In this document: positions 1 to 9,266 of the stretch, one piece after another
Layout of the letters: every line of letters begins with the position of its first letter
Position numbering within the stretch: the first letter of the stretch is position 1
Assembly (NCBI GenBank): GCA_000719105.1
Contig: JODX01000018.1
Coordinates: 186,001-250,000, forward strand
DNA: 64,000 nt
Direction of reading: 5' to 3'
Source: Streptomyces sclerotialus
GTDB lineage: Bacteria > Actinomycetota > Actinomycetes > Streptomycetales > Streptomycetaceae
Program-made: the position numbers and the translations under genes
The notes under the pieces: generated by a model
Database searches by the model: none
The model's input: the letters and a program-made list of their open reading frames with translations, nothing else
What the model was told of the DNA's origin: nothing

Positions 1-1
1 C

Positions 2-499
2 GACTGGAGCGACCGCACCACCTGCGTCCTGGTGGGCGACGGAGCGGGCGCGGCCGTCGTCGAGGGCAGCGCCGACCCCGGCATCGGACCGGTTCTGTGG
101 GGCTCGGTCCCCGAGATGGGACACGCGGTGCGGATCGAGGGCACGCCCCCGCGGTTCGCGCAGGAGGGACAGAGCGTCTACCGCTGGGCGACCACCCGGC
201 TGCCGGCCATCGCCCGCGAGACCTGCGAACGCGCCGGACTCGCGCCCGAGGAACTCGCCGGGGTCGTCCTGCACCAGGCCAACCTGCGGATCATCGAACC
301 CCTCGCGGAACGGATCGGCGCGGTGAACGCCGTGGTGGCACGGGACGTGACCGACTCCGGCAACACCTCGGCCGCGAGCATCCCGCTGGCCTTCTCCAAG
401 CTGGTCGAACGCGGCGAGATCACGAGCGGTGACCCCGTGCTGCTGTTCGGCTTCGGCGGGAACCTGTCGTACGGGGGGCAGGTCGTCCGCTGTCCCTGA
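2..499 (+). CDS. 3-oxoacyl-ACP synthase III (FabH-like), C-terminal part
   Basis: This is the last 165 residues of a gene that begins before the window. The reading frame is open from base 2 and ends at TGA 497-499. The stretch GDGAGAAVV, followed by HQANLRI and then NTSAASIP, is the classic C-terminal half of ketoacyl-ACP synthase III, where the His and the Asn complete the Cys-His-Asn triad. The Cys lies outside the window. FabH enzymes condense an acyl-CoA starter with malonyl-ACP. Whether this copy serves fatty-acid or secondary metabolism cannot be told, because its upstream neighbours are missing. The next gene, a GntR regulator, starts 115 bp downstream and probably has its own promoter. 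Confidence 0.9.
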   Translation, partial: DWSDRTTCVLVGDGAGAAVVEGSADPGIGPVLWGSVPEMGHAVRIEGTPPRFAQEGQSVYRWATTRLPAIARETCERAGLAPEELAGVVLHQANLRIIEPLAERIGAVNAVVARDVTDSGNTSAASIPLAFSKLVERGEITSGDPVLLFGFGGNLSYGGQVVRCP

Positions 500-538
500 G
501 CGCCTCTCCCGGCGGGACGAGCCCGCGGATTGCGCACC

Positions 539-551
539 GTAGACTGTAGAC
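539..551. promoter_or_regulatory. direct repeat GTAGAC-T-GTAGAC upstream of GntR gene
   Basis: Two copies of GTAGAC separated by one T lie 64-76 bp before the ATG of the GntR regulator, in the only AT-richer part of this gap. This is a plausible promoter or autoregulatory site. That role is inference; only the repeat is seen. Confidence 0.3.
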
Positions 552-614
552 GAAAGACAATCCATACTGGCCTGGCCGGCCACCGCGCCACCGCCGCCCT
601 AAAGGGGGACCGCG

Positions 615-1292
615 ATGTTGTCGACAGGACTGCCGCAGGGAGCCGTGCCCCGGCTCGAACGCCCCGGCCCGCTGCGCGACCGCGTCTACGAGGCCCTGCT
701 CGAACTCATCACCACCCGCGCCCTCCAGCCCGGCCAGCACCTGGTCGAGAGCGAACTCGCCGGCCATCTCGGGGTCTCCCGGCAGCCGGTGCGCGAAGCG
801 CTGCAGCGGCTGAACACCGAAGGCTGGGTCGATCTGCGGCCCGCCCAGGGCGCGTTCGTGCACGAGCCGACCGAGGAGGAGGCCGACCAGCTCCTCACGG
901 TGCGCACGCTGCTGGAGGCCGAGGCGGCCCGGCTCGCCGCCGCGAACGCGGGCACCGTGGGCATCACGGCTCTGGAGGAGCTGTGCGCCGAGGGGGAGCG
1001 CGCGGTCGCGGACGACGACGTGGACGGCGCGGTCGCGACGAACGCCCGTTTCCACGCCAAGGTCATGGAGCTCGCGGGCAACGCGGTCCTCGCCGAGCTG
1101 GCAGGGCAGGTGGACCGCCGAGTCCGCTGGTACTACACACCCGTCGCCCGGCAGCGCGGCCGGCAGTCCTGGATCGAGCACCGGGAACTGATCGCGGCGA
1201 TCGCGGCCCGTGACGAGCAGCGCGCCACCGAGGTCATGCGCAGCCACACGGAACACACGCGACGGACGTATCACGCGCGTTCACGGGCGTAG
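615..1292 (+). CDS. GntR family transcriptional regulator, FadR/FCD subfamily
   Basis: A 225-residue DNA-binding repressor or activator. Residues about 15-80 form the winged helix-turn-helix (LRDRVYEALLELI, then SELAGHLGVSRQPVREALQRL, then GAFV). Residues about 90-215 form the all-helical FCD ligand domain, in which Asp/His positions (for example NARFHAKVMEL and the late IEHRELI) usually bind a metal and a small carboxylate or sugar acid. The ATG at 615 follows a purine-rich AAAGGGGGA. The gene stands alone between the FabH-like gene and a strong terminator, so its target is unknown. The oxalate or sugar genes further along are possible but unproven targets. Confidence 0.9.
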   Translation: MLSTGLPQGAVPRLERPGPLRDRVYEALLELITTRALQPGQHLVESELAGHLGVSRQPVREALQRLNTEGWVDLRPAQGAFVHEPTEEEADQLLTVRTLLEAEAARLAAANAGTVGITALEELCAEGERAVADDDVDGAVATNARFHAKVMELAGNAVLAELAGQVDRRVRWYYTPVARQRGRQSWIEHRELIAAIAARDEQRATEVMRSHTEHTRRTYHARSRA

Positions 1293-1302
1293 TCCCAGGC
1301 GC

Positions 1303-1360
1303 GCAGGACAAAGGAGTGCCGAGCGGCCCGCACGGGCCGCTCGGCACTCCTTTGTCCTGC
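1303..1360. terminator. 27-bp perfect inverted repeat, rho-independent-like
   Basis: Arms 1303-1329 and 1334-1360 are perfectly complementary over 27 bp with a GCAC loop. A short A-rich stretch, not a T tract, follows. It begins 10 bp after the stop of the GntR gene and should isolate it from the ROK gene. Confidence 0.85.
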
Positions 1361-1505
1361 GAGTGGAAAAAGTCGCCGCCAATTCCTGTGCAACTTCTTC
1401 CCCCGCGCGGCACCCGCTGCTACGTTCCCCTCGAAAGCAAGCCACATGGACGTGGCCGGTTCTCGACACCTGACATACGCAGCCGATCGAGGCAGGGAGG
1501 GGTTC

Positions 1506-2696
1506 GTGAGACGCATGACGGCTCGACCCGCGAACGCCCACCAGGCCCGGCTGCTGCGTCTGCTGCGCGACGGCGGCCCCAGCTCCCGGGCGCAGCTCGG
1601 CGACCAGGTCGACCTCTCCCGGTCGAAGCTGGCCGTCGAGGTGGACCGGCTGCTGGAGACGGGCCTGGTGGTGGCCGACGGACTCGCCGCCTCGCGCGGC
1701 GGCCGGCGTTCCCACAACATCAGGCTCGCGCCCCAGCTCCGCTTCCTGGGCGTCGACATCGGCGCGACCTCGGTCGACGTCGCCGTCACCAACGCGGAAC
1801 TGGAGATCCTCGGGCACATCAACCAGCCCATGGACGTCCGCGAGGGACCGGTCGCCGTCTTCGAGCAAGTCCTCGCCATGGCCGCCAAGTTGCGGGCCTC
1901 GGGACTCGCGGAGGGCTTCGACGGCGCCGGAGTCGGCGTCCCCGGGCCGGTCCGCTTCCCCGAGGGCGTCCCGGTGGCACCGCCGATCATGCCGGGCTGG
2001 GACGGGTTCCCGGTCCGCGAGGTGCTCAGCCAGGAACTCGGCTGCCCGGTCATGGTCGACAACGACGTGAACCTGATGGCGACGGGGGAGCAGCACGCGG
2101 GCGTGGCCCGCTCCGTGGGCGACTTCCTCTGCGTCAAGATCGGTACCGGTATCGGCTGCGGCATCGTCGTCGGCGGTGAGGTCCACCGCGGTACGACGGG
2201 CAGCGCCGGCGACATCGGGCACATCCAGGCGGTACCCGACGGGCGTCCCTGCGCCTGTGGCAACCGGGGCTGCCTGGAGGCCCACTTCAGCGGCGCCGCG
2301 CTCGCCCGCGACGCCACGGAGGCGGCCCAGCAGGGACGCTCACCGGAACTCGCCTCCCGACTGGAGACGAACGGCGCCCTCAGCGCCGTCGACGTCGCCG
2401 CCGCGGCCGCCGCGGGCGACGCCACCGCCCTCGACCTGATCCGTGAGGGCGGCGTCCACACCGGCCAGGTCATCGCCGGACTCGTCAGCTTCTTCAACCC
2501 GGGCCTGGTGGTGATCGGCGGCGGCGTCACCGGCCTCGGCCACAACCTGCTCGCCGCCATCCGCACCCAGGTCTACCGCCAGTCACTCCCGCTGGCGACC
2601 GGCAACCTGCCCATCGTGCTGGGCGAACTGGGCCCCACCGCCGGAGTCATCGGCGCGGCCCGCCTCATCAGCGACCACCTGTTCTCACCTGCGTAG
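1506..2696 (+). CDS. ROK family transcriptional regulator
   Basis: About 396 residues. The N-terminal 65 or so hold a winged HTH (QARLLRLLRDGG, SRAQLGDQVDLSRSKLAVEVDRLLETGLV). The rest is a ROK sugar-kinase fold with the phosphate loop GVDIGATSVDVAV, the GVGVPGPV segment and the zinc-binding CACGNRGCLEA signature. I chose GTG 1506 because GGGAGGGG lies just upstream; an in-frame ATG at 1446 has no such site and ATG 1515 is a close alternative. ROK regulators usually repress a neighbouring sugar transporter and respond to the sugar or its phosphate. The ABC operon 218 bp downstream is the obvious target. Confidence 0.9.
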   Translation: MRRMTARPANAHQARLLRLLRDGGPSSRAQLGDQVDLSRSKLAVEVDRLLETGLVVADGLAASRGGRRSHNIRLAPQLRFLGVDIGATSVDVAVTNAELEILGHINQPMDVREGPVAVFEQVLAMAAKLRASGLAEGFDGAGVGVPGPVRFPEGVPVAPPIMPGWDGFPVREVLSQELGCPVMVDNDVNLMATGEQHAGVARSVGDFLCVKIGTGIGCGIVVGGEVHRGTTGSAGDIGHIQAVPDGRPCACGNRGCLEAHFSGAALARDATEAAQQGRSPELASRLETNGALSAVDVAAAAAAGDATALDLIREGGVHTGQVIAGLVSFFNPGLVVIGGGVTGLGHNLLAAIRTQVYRQSLPLATGNLPIVLGELGPTAGVIGAARLISDHLFSPA

Positions 2697-2772
2697 ATCC
2701 GCGTAAACGCACTCGGCACACCTGGTACGTCAGTCCGACCCGCCCGGTACCCGGGCTCCGCCCGCCTGCGCT

Positions 2773-2804
2773 CGTCAGCACGTCAGCACGTCAGCACGTC
2801 AGCA
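2773..2804. repeat. four tandem copies of CGTCAGCA
   Basis: Perfect 8-bp units begin at 2773, 2781, 2789 and 2797, in the leader between the ROK regulator and the ABC operon. They could be slippage-prone spacer DNA or a repeated operator; the sequence does not decide. Confidence 0.8.
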
Positions 2805-2914
2805 CGGCAACACGTGTCATCAGAACCGCTCCGTCCGCACAGTGCTCCGTCCTGCCCCGGAACCGCTCCGCCCTGCCCTGAATCCGGCCCGCACGCCCGC
2901 CGAGGGGAACCGTC

Positions 2915-4501
2915 ATGGCACCCGAACCACCCCTGCTCACCATGTCCGGCATCACCAAGTCGTTCCCCGGAGTCCGGGCCCTGGACGGCGTCGACCTCGA
3001 CGTCCAGGCCGGCGAGGTGCACTGCCTGCTCGGCCAGAACGGTGCCGGGAAGTCCACGCTCATCAAGGTCCTCGCCGGCGCCCACCAGCCCGACGACGGC
3101 ACCATCACCTGGCGCGGCGAACCCGTCACCCTGAAGTCCCCGATCGCCGCCGTGCGCCGCGGCATCGCCACCATGTACCAGGAACTCGACCTGGTGGAGC
3201 ACCTGTCGGTCGCCGAGAACGTGTACCTGGGCCATGAGCCCACGGCCGCCGGTTTCGTCGTACGGGGCAGGGCGGCGAAGGAGTCGACGGGGGCGCTGTT
3301 GCGGCGGCTCGGGCACCCCGAGGTCGACCCCGGCCGGCTCGTGGGCGACCTGTCCGCCGCGCAGCAGCAGATCGTGTCCATGGCCCGGGCCCTCTCCCAC
3401 GACGTACGCCTCATCGTCATGGACGAGCCGACCGCCGCACTCGACCCGGACGAGACCGACAACCTGTTCCGGATCGTCGCGGACCTGACCGCCGACGGGG
3501 TCGCCGTCATCTACATCTCGCACCGGCTGGAGGAGATCCGCCGCATCGGCGACCGGGTGACGGTCCTGAAGGACGGGCGCTCGGTGGCGAGCGGGCTGCC
3601 CGCGAAGTCCACCCCGACGCGCGAGGTCGTCGCCCTGATGACGGGGCGGAACGTCGAGTACGTCTTCCCGGAACGTCCGGCGGCAACAGCACAACAGCCC
3701 GCCGGCGCACCGCTGCTGGAGGTGCAAGGTCTGGCGCGCGCGGGGGAGTTCGAGCCGTTCGACCTCACCGTGCACCCGGGCGAGATCGTCGGGCTCGCCG
3801 GGCTCGTCGGCTCCGGGCGCTCGGAGATCCTGGAGACCGTCTACGGGGCGCGGAAGCCCACCGCCGGCCGTGTCCTCGTGGACGGGAAGCCGCTGAAGCC
3901 CGGCAGCGTCCGTGCCGCCGTCGCCGCCGGGCTCGGGCTCGCTCCCGAGGAACGCAAGGCGCAGGCGCTGCTGATGCTGGAGTCCGTCACCAGAAACGTT
4001 TCCGTGTCGTCCATGTCCCGCTTCTCCCGCGGCGGCTGGATCGACCGGGGCGCCGAGTCCGGGGCCGCGCGGGCCGCCGTACGGGAGCTGTCGCTGCGCC
4101 CCGACAACCCGGACGTCCCGGTGCGCACGCTCTCCGGCGGCAACCAGCAGAAGGCCGTCCTCGCCCGCTGGCTGCTGCGCGGCTGCAAGGTCCTGCTGCT
4201 CGACGAGCCCACCCGCGGCGTCGACGTCGGCGCCCGCGCCGAGCTGTACGCGGTGGTCCGCCGCCTCGCCGACGAGGGCCTCGCCGTCCTGCTCGTCTCC
4301 AGCGAGGTACCCGAGGTCCTCGGCCTCGCCGACCGGGTGCTCGTCCTGCGCGAGGGCCGGATCGTGCACCGGGCCCCGGCCCGCGAACTGGACGAGCACC
4401 GCGTCCTCGACCTGGTCATGGAAGGAAGTCCCGTGAGCCCCACCGGACTCACGAGCACCACGAGTCTCACGAGCCGCACGGAAGGGAACCCGGCGTCATG
4501 A
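2915..4501 (+). CDS. sugar ABC transporter, double ATP-binding protein (RbsA/MglA type)
   Basis: A 528-residue cytoplasmic ATPase with two ABC cassettes, the layout of monosaccharide importers. The first cassette has Walker A GQNGAGKST (residues 40-48), signature LSAAQQQ and Walker B LIVMDEPTAALD. The second has the degenerate Walker A-like GLVGSGRSE, signature LSGGNQQK and LLLDEPTRGVDVGA. This asymmetry is typical of RbsA. ATG 2915 follows GAGGGGAACC. The last four bases overlap the permease start (ATGA), so the two are translationally coupled. The substrate is probably a monosaccharide, polyol or similar small sugar; the exact one is not visible. Confidence 0.95.
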   Translation: MAPEPPLLTMSGITKSFPGVRALDGVDLDVQAGEVHCLLGQNGAGKSTLIKVLAGAHQPDDGTITWRGEPVTLKSPIAAVRRGIATMYQELDLVEHLSVAENVYLGHEPTAAGFVVRGRAAKESTGALLRRLGHPEVDPGRLVGDLSAAQQQIVSMARALSHDVRLIVMDEPTAALDPDETDNLFRIVADLTADGVAVIYISHRLEEIRRIGDRVTVLKDGRSVASGLPAKSTPTREVVALMTGRNVEYVFPERPAATAQQPAGAPLLEVQGLARAGEFEPFDLTVHPGEIVGLAGLVGSGRSEILETVYGARKPTAGRVLVDGKPLKPGSVRAAVAAGLGLAPEERKAQALLMLESVTRNVSVSSMSRFSRGGWIDRGAESGAARAAVRELSLRPDNPDVPVRTLSGGNQQKAVLARWLLRGCKVLLLDEPTRGVDVGARAELYAVVRRLADEGLAVLLVSSEVPEVLGLADRVLVLREGRIVHRAPARELDEHRVLDLVMEGSPVSPTGLTSTTSLTSRTEGNPAS

Positions 4502-5517
4502 CGCAGCCCGTATCACCGCCCAGGGGCAGCGCCGACAAGGTGCCACAGGTGAGCGAGAAGACCGGCCCGCGCGTCGCCTTCGCCCGCGCCGACGTCCGTA
4601 CCCTGTCACTGCTCGGCGTCCTCGCCGCGCTGATCCTCATCGGCGGCATCACCAAGCCCGACGAGTTCCTGGACACCCGCAACCTCCAGCTCGTCCTCAC
4701 CCAGGCGTCCGTCATCGGCGTCGTCACCGTCGGTATGACCTTCGTGATCATCTCCGGCGGCATCGATCTCTCGGTCGGCGCGATCGTCGCGCTCGCCTCG
4801 GTGTGGGCGACCACGGTGGCCACCCAGGAGTACGGTTTCGCGGGCATCCTCTTCACCGCGGTGATCGTCGGGGTGGGCTGCGGCCTGGTGAACGGGGTGC
4901 TCATCGCGTACGGCGGCATGGTGCCCTTCATCGCCACCCTCGCCATGCTCGCCTCGGCCCGTGGCTTCGCCCTGCAGATCACCGACGGCAACACCCAGGT
5001 CGTCACCGTGCCGAGCGTCCTGGACCTCGGCGAGCGCGATGCCTATGTGCTCGGCATCCCGCCGCTCGTCCTGGTCTTCGCCGCCGTCACGGTCATCGGC
5101 TGGCTGGTGCTGAACCGCACGACGTTCGGCAGGCGCACGGTCGCCGTCGGCGGCAACGCGGAGGCCGCCCGGCTCGCCGGCATCGACGTACGCCGCCAGC
5201 GGCTCTACCTGTACCTGCTCTCCGGACTGTGCTGCGGCATCGCGGCCTTCCTGCTGATCGTGCTCTCCGGCTCCGGCCAGAACACCAACGGCAACCTCTA
5301 CGAACTCGACGCCATCGCCGCCGCGATCATCGGCGGGACCCTGCTCAGCGGCGGCCGCGGCACCATCGTCGGCTCCGTGCTCGGCGTCCTGATCTTCATG
5401 ACGATCACCAACATCTTCGCGCTGAACAACCTCCAGACCGACGTCCAGCAGATCGCCAAGGGCGCGATCATCGTCGCGGCGGTCCTGGTCCAGCGACGCA
5501 CGGCCAGTACGACCTGA
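4498..5517 (+). CDS. sugar ABC transporter permease (RbsC type)
   Basis: A 339-residue polytopic membrane protein. Many hydrophobic helices are visible from LSLLGVLAALILIGGI onward, and the family signature GGIDLSVGAIVAL is present in the first third. It forms the membrane channel with the preceding ATPase, whose stop codon it overlaps, and receives substrate from the lipoprotein encoded next. One permease gene is enough if it works as a homodimer, as in the ribose system. Confidence 0.94.
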   Translation: MTQPVSPPRGSADKVPQVSEKTGPRVAFARADVRTLSLLGVLAALILIGGITKPDEFLDTRNLQLVLTQASVIGVVTVGMTFVIISGGIDLSVGAIVALASVWATTVATQEYGFAGILFTAVIVGVGCGLVNGVLIAYGGMVPFIATLAMLASARGFALQITDGNTQVVTVPSVLDLGERDAYVLGIPPLVLVFAAVTVIGWLVLNRTTFGRRTVAVGGNAEAARLAGIDVRRQRLYLYLLSGLCCGIAAFLLIVLSGSGQNTNGNLYELDAIAAAIIGGTLLSGGRGTIVGSVLGVLIFMTITNIFALNNLQTDVQQIAKGAIIVAAVLVQRRTASTT

Positions 5518-5564
5518 ACGGCCGAAGGGCCGGTACGACCTGAACGGCCAGTACGACCTGAACG
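5502..5564. repeat. three imperfect copies of GGCCAGTACGACCTGAACG
   Basis: Copies lie at 5502-5520, 5528-5546 and 5546-5564. The first covers the final codons and stop of the permease gene; the others fill the 75-bp gap before the binding-protein gene. It looks like local duplication of the gene end. A role in uncoupling expression of the more abundant binding protein is only a guess. Confidence 0.75.
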
Positions 5565-5592
5565 GGCCGACACGGGAAGGGACCCCACCGCC

Positions 5593-6639
5593 ATGTCACA
5601 GTTCACGAGCCGCAGAAGAATGCTCTTCGGAACCGCCGCCGTCGGCGCCGGCGCCCTTCTCGCCGGCTGCACCAGCAACGAGCCCAGCGACGAGGAGTCG
5701 GCGTCGAGCCAGAACGAGCAGCCGGCCGCCGACGACAAGCCGGGCAAGCAGGTCACCATCGGCTACGCCGGCCCGCAGGCCGACCACGGCTGGCTCAACG
5801 CCGTCAACCTCAACGCCAAGAACCGCGCGGAGAAGTACGAGGACGTCACCCTCGAGGTCACCGAGGGCTCCAACGACACCGCCACGCAGATCGGCCAGAT
5901 CGAGACCCTGATCAACAAGAAGGTCGACGTCCTGGTCATCCTGCCCGCCGACGGCAAGGCCCTCACCCAGGTCGGCCTGAAGGCGATGCGCGCCGGGATA
6001 CCGGTCGTCAACCTCGACCGGATCTTCAACTCCCCGCAGGCGTACCGCTGCTGGATCGGCGGCGACAACTACGGCATGGGCCTGAACGCCGGTCACTACA
6101 TCGGCGAGAAGCTCAAGCACAAGAAGACCGCCCGGGTCGTCGAGCTCGCCGGGCTCGACAACCTGCCGCTCACCAAGGAGCGCACCCAGGGCTTCGACGA
6201 CGCCCTGAAGAACTACCCCAACATCGAGAAGGTGGCCCGGCAGGCGGCCGACTTCACCGTCGAGTCGGGGCAGGCCAAGATGGCGCAGCTGCTCCAGGCC
6301 CAGTCGGAGTTCGACGCGCTGTGGAACCACGACGACGACCAGGGGGTCGGCGCCCTCCGGGCCATCGAGCAGGCCGGACGCGACGAGTTCCTGATGGTCG
6401 GCGGCGCGGGCTCGCTGGCCGCCTTCCAGGCCATCGAGCAGGACAACGGCGTGCTCAAGGCGACCGTCCTCTACCCGCCGTCCATGGCCGCGTCCGCGAT
6501 CGACCTCGCCCGCGCCCTCGGCCAGGGCAAGGGCGTCGGCGGCCTCGCCGAGTTCGAGATCCCGTCCTCGCTGACGCTGTACTCCGCGGTCGTCGACAAG
6601 GAGAACGTCGACCAGTACATGTCCACCGGCTTCAAGTGA
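5593..6639 (+). CDS. sugar ABC transporter substrate-binding lipoprotein (RbsB type)
   Basis: A 348-residue periplasmic-binding-protein family 1 member. The N-terminus has a twin-arginine-like SRRRMLF followed by a hydrophobic stretch and a lipobox LAGC with the lipidated Cys at residue 26, so it should be anchored outside the membrane. The mature part shows the expected alternating lobes (TIGYAGPQADHGWLNAV, then IPVVNLDR, then WNHDDDQGVGALRAIEQAG). Third gene of the importer operon. The enzymes that follow suggest a sugar, sugar acid or cyclitol substrate. Confidence 0.94.
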   Translation: MSQFTSRRRMLFGTAAVGAGALLAGCTSNEPSDEESASSQNEQPAADDKPGKQVTIGYAGPQADHGWLNAVNLNAKNRAEKYEDVTLEVTEGSNDTATQIGQIETLINKKVDVLVILPADGKALTQVGLKAMRAGIPVVNLDRIFNSPQAYRCWIGGDNYGMGLNAGHYIGEKLKHKKTARVVELAGLDNLPLTKERTQGFDDALKNYPNIEKVARQAADFTVESGQAKMAQLLQAQSEFDALWNHDDDQGVGALRAIEQAGRDEFLMVGGAGSLAAFQAIEQDNGVLKATVLYPPSMAASAIDLARALGQGKGVGGLAEFEIPSSLTLYSAVVDKENVDQYMSTGFK

Positions 6640-6748
6640 CGGGCCGCGTCCGACGGGCCCGGCCGACGGTCCGGGCCCGCACCCCCCACCGCGTCACGAC
6701 GACGAGTCCGAGGGCCCGAGAGGCCGAGAGTCCGAGGAGGACATCCCG

Positions 6749-8035
6749 ATGACGAAGCCGCCGAAGCCGCCGAAGCCGCCACAGCCGCACCAGGGCGACG
6801 GGGGCGGAAAGCCGCCGCTCGGCGTGGGCATGGTCGGATACGCGTTCATGGGCGCCGCCCACTCACAGGGCTGGCGCACCGCGGGCCGCGTCTTCGACCT
6901 GCCGCTGAGCCCGGTCCTCGCCGCCGTCTGCGGCCGTGACGCCGATGCCGTGCGCGCCATGGCCGGCCGGCACGGCTGGGCGGCGACCGAGACCGACTGG
7001 CGCGCCCTGATCAGCCGCGACGACGTCGACCTCGTCGACATCTGCACCCCCGGCGACAGCCACGCCGAGATCGCCATCGCCGCCCTCGCCGCCGGCAAGC
7101 ACGTGCTGTGCGAGAAGCCCCTCGCCAACACGGTCGAGGAGGCCGAGGCCATGACGGAGGCGGCCGTGGCGGCCCGGGAGCGCGGGCAGCTCGCCATGGT
7201 CGGCTTCAACTACCGCCGCGTGCCCGCCACCGCGCTCGCCCGCAGGATGGTCGCCGAGGGCCGCCTCGGCGCCCTGCGCCACCTCCGCGTGACCTACCTC
7301 CAGGACTGGCTGGTGGACCCCGAGTTCCCGCTGACCTGGCGGCTGCGCAAGGAGGCCGCGGGGTCCGGCGCCCTCGGCGACCTGGGTGCGCACATCGTCG
7401 ACCTCGCGCAGTACCTCGTGGGTGAGCCCGTCGCCGGCGTCTCCGCGCTCACCGAGACCTTCGTACGGGAGCGGCCGCTGCCCGCCGGTGCGTCGAGCGG
7501 ACTGGCCGACGCGGGCGGCGGCGACGGGCGCGGAGCCGTCACTGTGGACGACGCGGCCCTGTTCACCGCGCGGTTCGCGTCCGGCGCGATTGCCTCCTTC
7601 GAGGCCACCCGGTTCGCCACCGGCCGCAAGAACTCCCTGCGCATCGAGCTCAACGGCGAGCGCGGCTCCCTCGCCTTCGACCTGGAGCGGCTCAACGAGC
7701 TCTCCTACCACGACCACACCGAACCGGGCGCCCACGCCGGCTTCCGCCGCATCCTCGTGACCGAGCCCGACCACCCCTACCTGGAGGCGTGGTGGCCGCC
7801 GGGCCACGGCCTCGGCTACGAGCACACCTTCGTGCACCAGGCCCGCGACCTCGTGCACGCCATCGCGTCCGGCACCGCCCCCGAGCCGTCCTTCGCCGAC
7901 GGACTCCAGGTACAGCGCGTGCTCGCCGCCGTGGAGGAGAGCGCCGCGAAGAGCTCCGTCTACACACCGGTCCTGCCGGTGGGCACCGTCGGCCCGGTCA
8001 CCCCGGCCGCGCCCACCACGCCCACCACCGTCTGA
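6749..8035 (+). CDS. Gfo/Idh/MocA family NAD(P)-dependent oxidoreductase
   Basis: A 428-residue cytoplasmic dehydrogenase. After a proline/lysine-rich leader (three PPKPP-type units, residues 3-12) comes the Rossmann motif [17 protein letters not shown], then the family's [28 protein letters not shown] with the catalytic Lys of EKP, and a C-terminal alpha/beta domain with [14 protein letters not shown]. Such enzymes oxidise or epimerise sugars and inositols, often at C3. GAGGAGGA precedes ATG 6749. With the isomerase 20 bp downstream and the DUF1080 protein further on, a 3-keto-sugar pathway is a reasonable inference. Confidence 0.92.
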   Translation: MTKPPKPPKPPQPHQGDGGGKPPLGVGMVGYAFMGAAHSQGWRTAGRVFDLPLSPVLAAVCGRDADAVRAMAGRHGWAATETDWRALISRDDVDLVDICTPGDSHAEIAIAALAAGKHVLCEKPLANTVEEAEAMTEAAVAARERGQLAMVGFNYRRVPATALARRMVAEGRLGALRHLRVTYLQDWLVDPEFPLTWRLRKEAAGSGALGDLGAHIVDLAQYLVGEPVAGVSALTETFVRERPLPAGASSGLADAGGGDGRGAVTVDDAALFTARFASGAIASFEATRFATGRKNSLRIELNGERGSLAFDLERLNELSYHDHTEPGAHAGFRRILVTEPDHPYLEAWWPPGHGLGYEHTFVHQARDLVHAIASGTAPEPSFADGLQVQRVLAAVEESAAKSSVYTPVLPVGTVGPVTPAAPTTPTTV

Positions 8036-8054
8036 CGAGGAGGTCAGCACAGCC

Positions 8055-9059
8055 ATGCCGCGCACCTTCACGCTGTTCACCGGCCAGTGGGCGGACCTGC
8101 CCCTGGAGGAGGTCTGCCGCCTCGCCCGCGACTTCGGCTACGACGGGCTCGAACTCGCCTGCTGGGGCGACCACTTCGAGGTCGACAAGGCGCTCGCCGA
8201 CCCCGGCTACGTCGCCTCGCGCCATGCGCTGCTCGACAAGTACGGCCTCAAGTGCTGGGCGATCTCCAACCACCTGGTCGGCCAGGCCGTCTGCGACGCC
8301 ATCATCGACGAGCGCCACCAGGCCATCCTGCCCGCCCGCATCTGGGGCGACGGCGAGCCCGAGGGCGTACGGCAGCGGGCCGCCGCCGAGATCGCCGACA
8401 CCGCGCGGGCGGCGGCCGCCCTCGGCGTCGACACAGTGATCGGCTTCACCGGTTCGGCGATCTGGCATCTGGTCGCCATGTTCCCGCCCGCCCCCGAGTC
8501 CATGATCGAGCGCGGGTACGAGGACTTCGCCGCGCGGTGGAACCCGATCCTCGACGTGTTCGACGCCGAGGGCGTACGGTTCGCGCACGAGGTCCACCCC
8601 AGCGAGATCGCCTACGACTACTGGACCACCCAGCGCGCCCTGGACGCGGTCGACCGGCGCCCGGCCTTCGGCCTCAACTTCGACCCCTCGCACTTCGTCT
8701 GGCAGGACCTCGACCCGGTCGGCTTCCTGTGGGACTTCCGCGACCGGATCTACCACGTCGACTGCAAGGAGGCCCGCAAGCGCCTCGACGGCCGCAACGG
8801 GCGCCTCGGCTCCCACCTGCCGTGGGGCGACCCGCGCCGCGGCTGGGACTTCGTCTCCGCAGGCCACGGCGACGTGCCCTGGGAGGACGTCTTCCGGATG
8901 CTCCGCTCCATCGATTACCAGGGCCCCGTCTCCGTCGAGTGGGAGGACGCCGGCATGGACCGGCTCCAGGGCGCACCCGAGGCCCTGACCCGCCTGAAGG
9001 CGTTCGACTTCGAGCCGCCGTCGGCCTCGTTCGACGCGGCGTTCGGCGGCGGCGACTAG
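8055..9059 (+). CDS. sugar phosphate isomerase/epimerase family TIM barrel
   Basis: 334 residues of the AP-endonuclease-2-like TIM-barrel family. Metal ligands expected for the family are visible: [15 protein letters not shown] (Glu), [12 protein letters not shown] (Asp/His), YHVDCKEA (Asp) and VSVEWEDAG (Glu). It is coupled closely to the Gfo/Idh/MocA gene (19-bp gap). Family members epimerise ketoses, dehydrate inosose or cleave 3-keto-glycosides; the sequence alone does not say which. Confidence 0.88.
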   Translation: MPRTFTLFTGQWADLPLEEVCRLARDFGYDGLELACWGDHFEVDKALADPGYVASRHALLDKYGLKCWAISNHLVGQAVCDAIIDERHQAILPARIWGDGEPEGVRQRAAAEIADTARAAAALGVDTVIGFTGSAIWHLVAMFPPAPESMIERGYEDFAARWNPILDVFDAEGVRFAHEVHPSEIAYDYWTTQRALDAVDRRPAFGLNFDPSHFVWQDLDPVGFLWDFRDRIYHVDCKEARKRLDGRNGRLGSHLPWGDPRRGWDFVSAGHGDVPWEDVFRMLRSIDYQGPVSVEWEDAGMDRLQGAPEALTRLKAFDFEPPSASFDAAFGGGD

Positions 9060-9080
9060 CCACCCGCCCCCGCACGTGTT

Positions 9081-9110
9081 CCCGGGGCGAGGGAGCGCCC
9101 GCGCCCCGGG
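9081..9110. terminator. GC-rich hairpin after isomerase gene
   Basis: Arms 9081-9089 and 9102-9110 pair over 9 bp around a 12-nt loop, 22 bp after the isomerase stop. There is no T tract. It may end or attenuate transcription before the secreted-enzyme genes. Confidence 0.5.
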
Positions 9111-9171
9111 GACGCTCGGCACCACCGTTCTCCTCCGGGGTGACGGCGCACCCCGGCGTACCGCACCACAT

Positions 9172-9234
9172 CCCGTACTTCCCGTACATTCCGCACTTCC
9201 CGTACATCCCGTACATCCCGTACACCCCGTACGA
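9172..9234. repeat. seven tandem 9-bp units (CCCGTACAT type)
   Basis: Units begin every 9 bp from 9172 to 9226 and vary only in the last two or three bases, apart from one changed internal unit (TCCGCACTT). The array ends 32 bp before the GTG start of the sorbosone-dehydrogenase-like gene. A unit length divisible by three leaves an open frame through the array, but I see no gene there. Confidence 0.85.
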
Positions 9235-9266
9235 CCGGCACTCACTGGCCTTACTGGAGGCATTTC

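Noticed and set aside
2773..2804. Regular repeats considered as a CRISPR array
   Set aside because: 8-bp units have no spacers and no cas genes occur in the window; the same holds for the arrays at 5502, 9172, 13269 and 54651.
9172..9234. Tandem 9-bp units considered as a coding tandem-repeat protein (MYGKYG-like on minus strand)
   Set aside because: The open frame has no ribosome site or continuation as a protein and lies in a leader.
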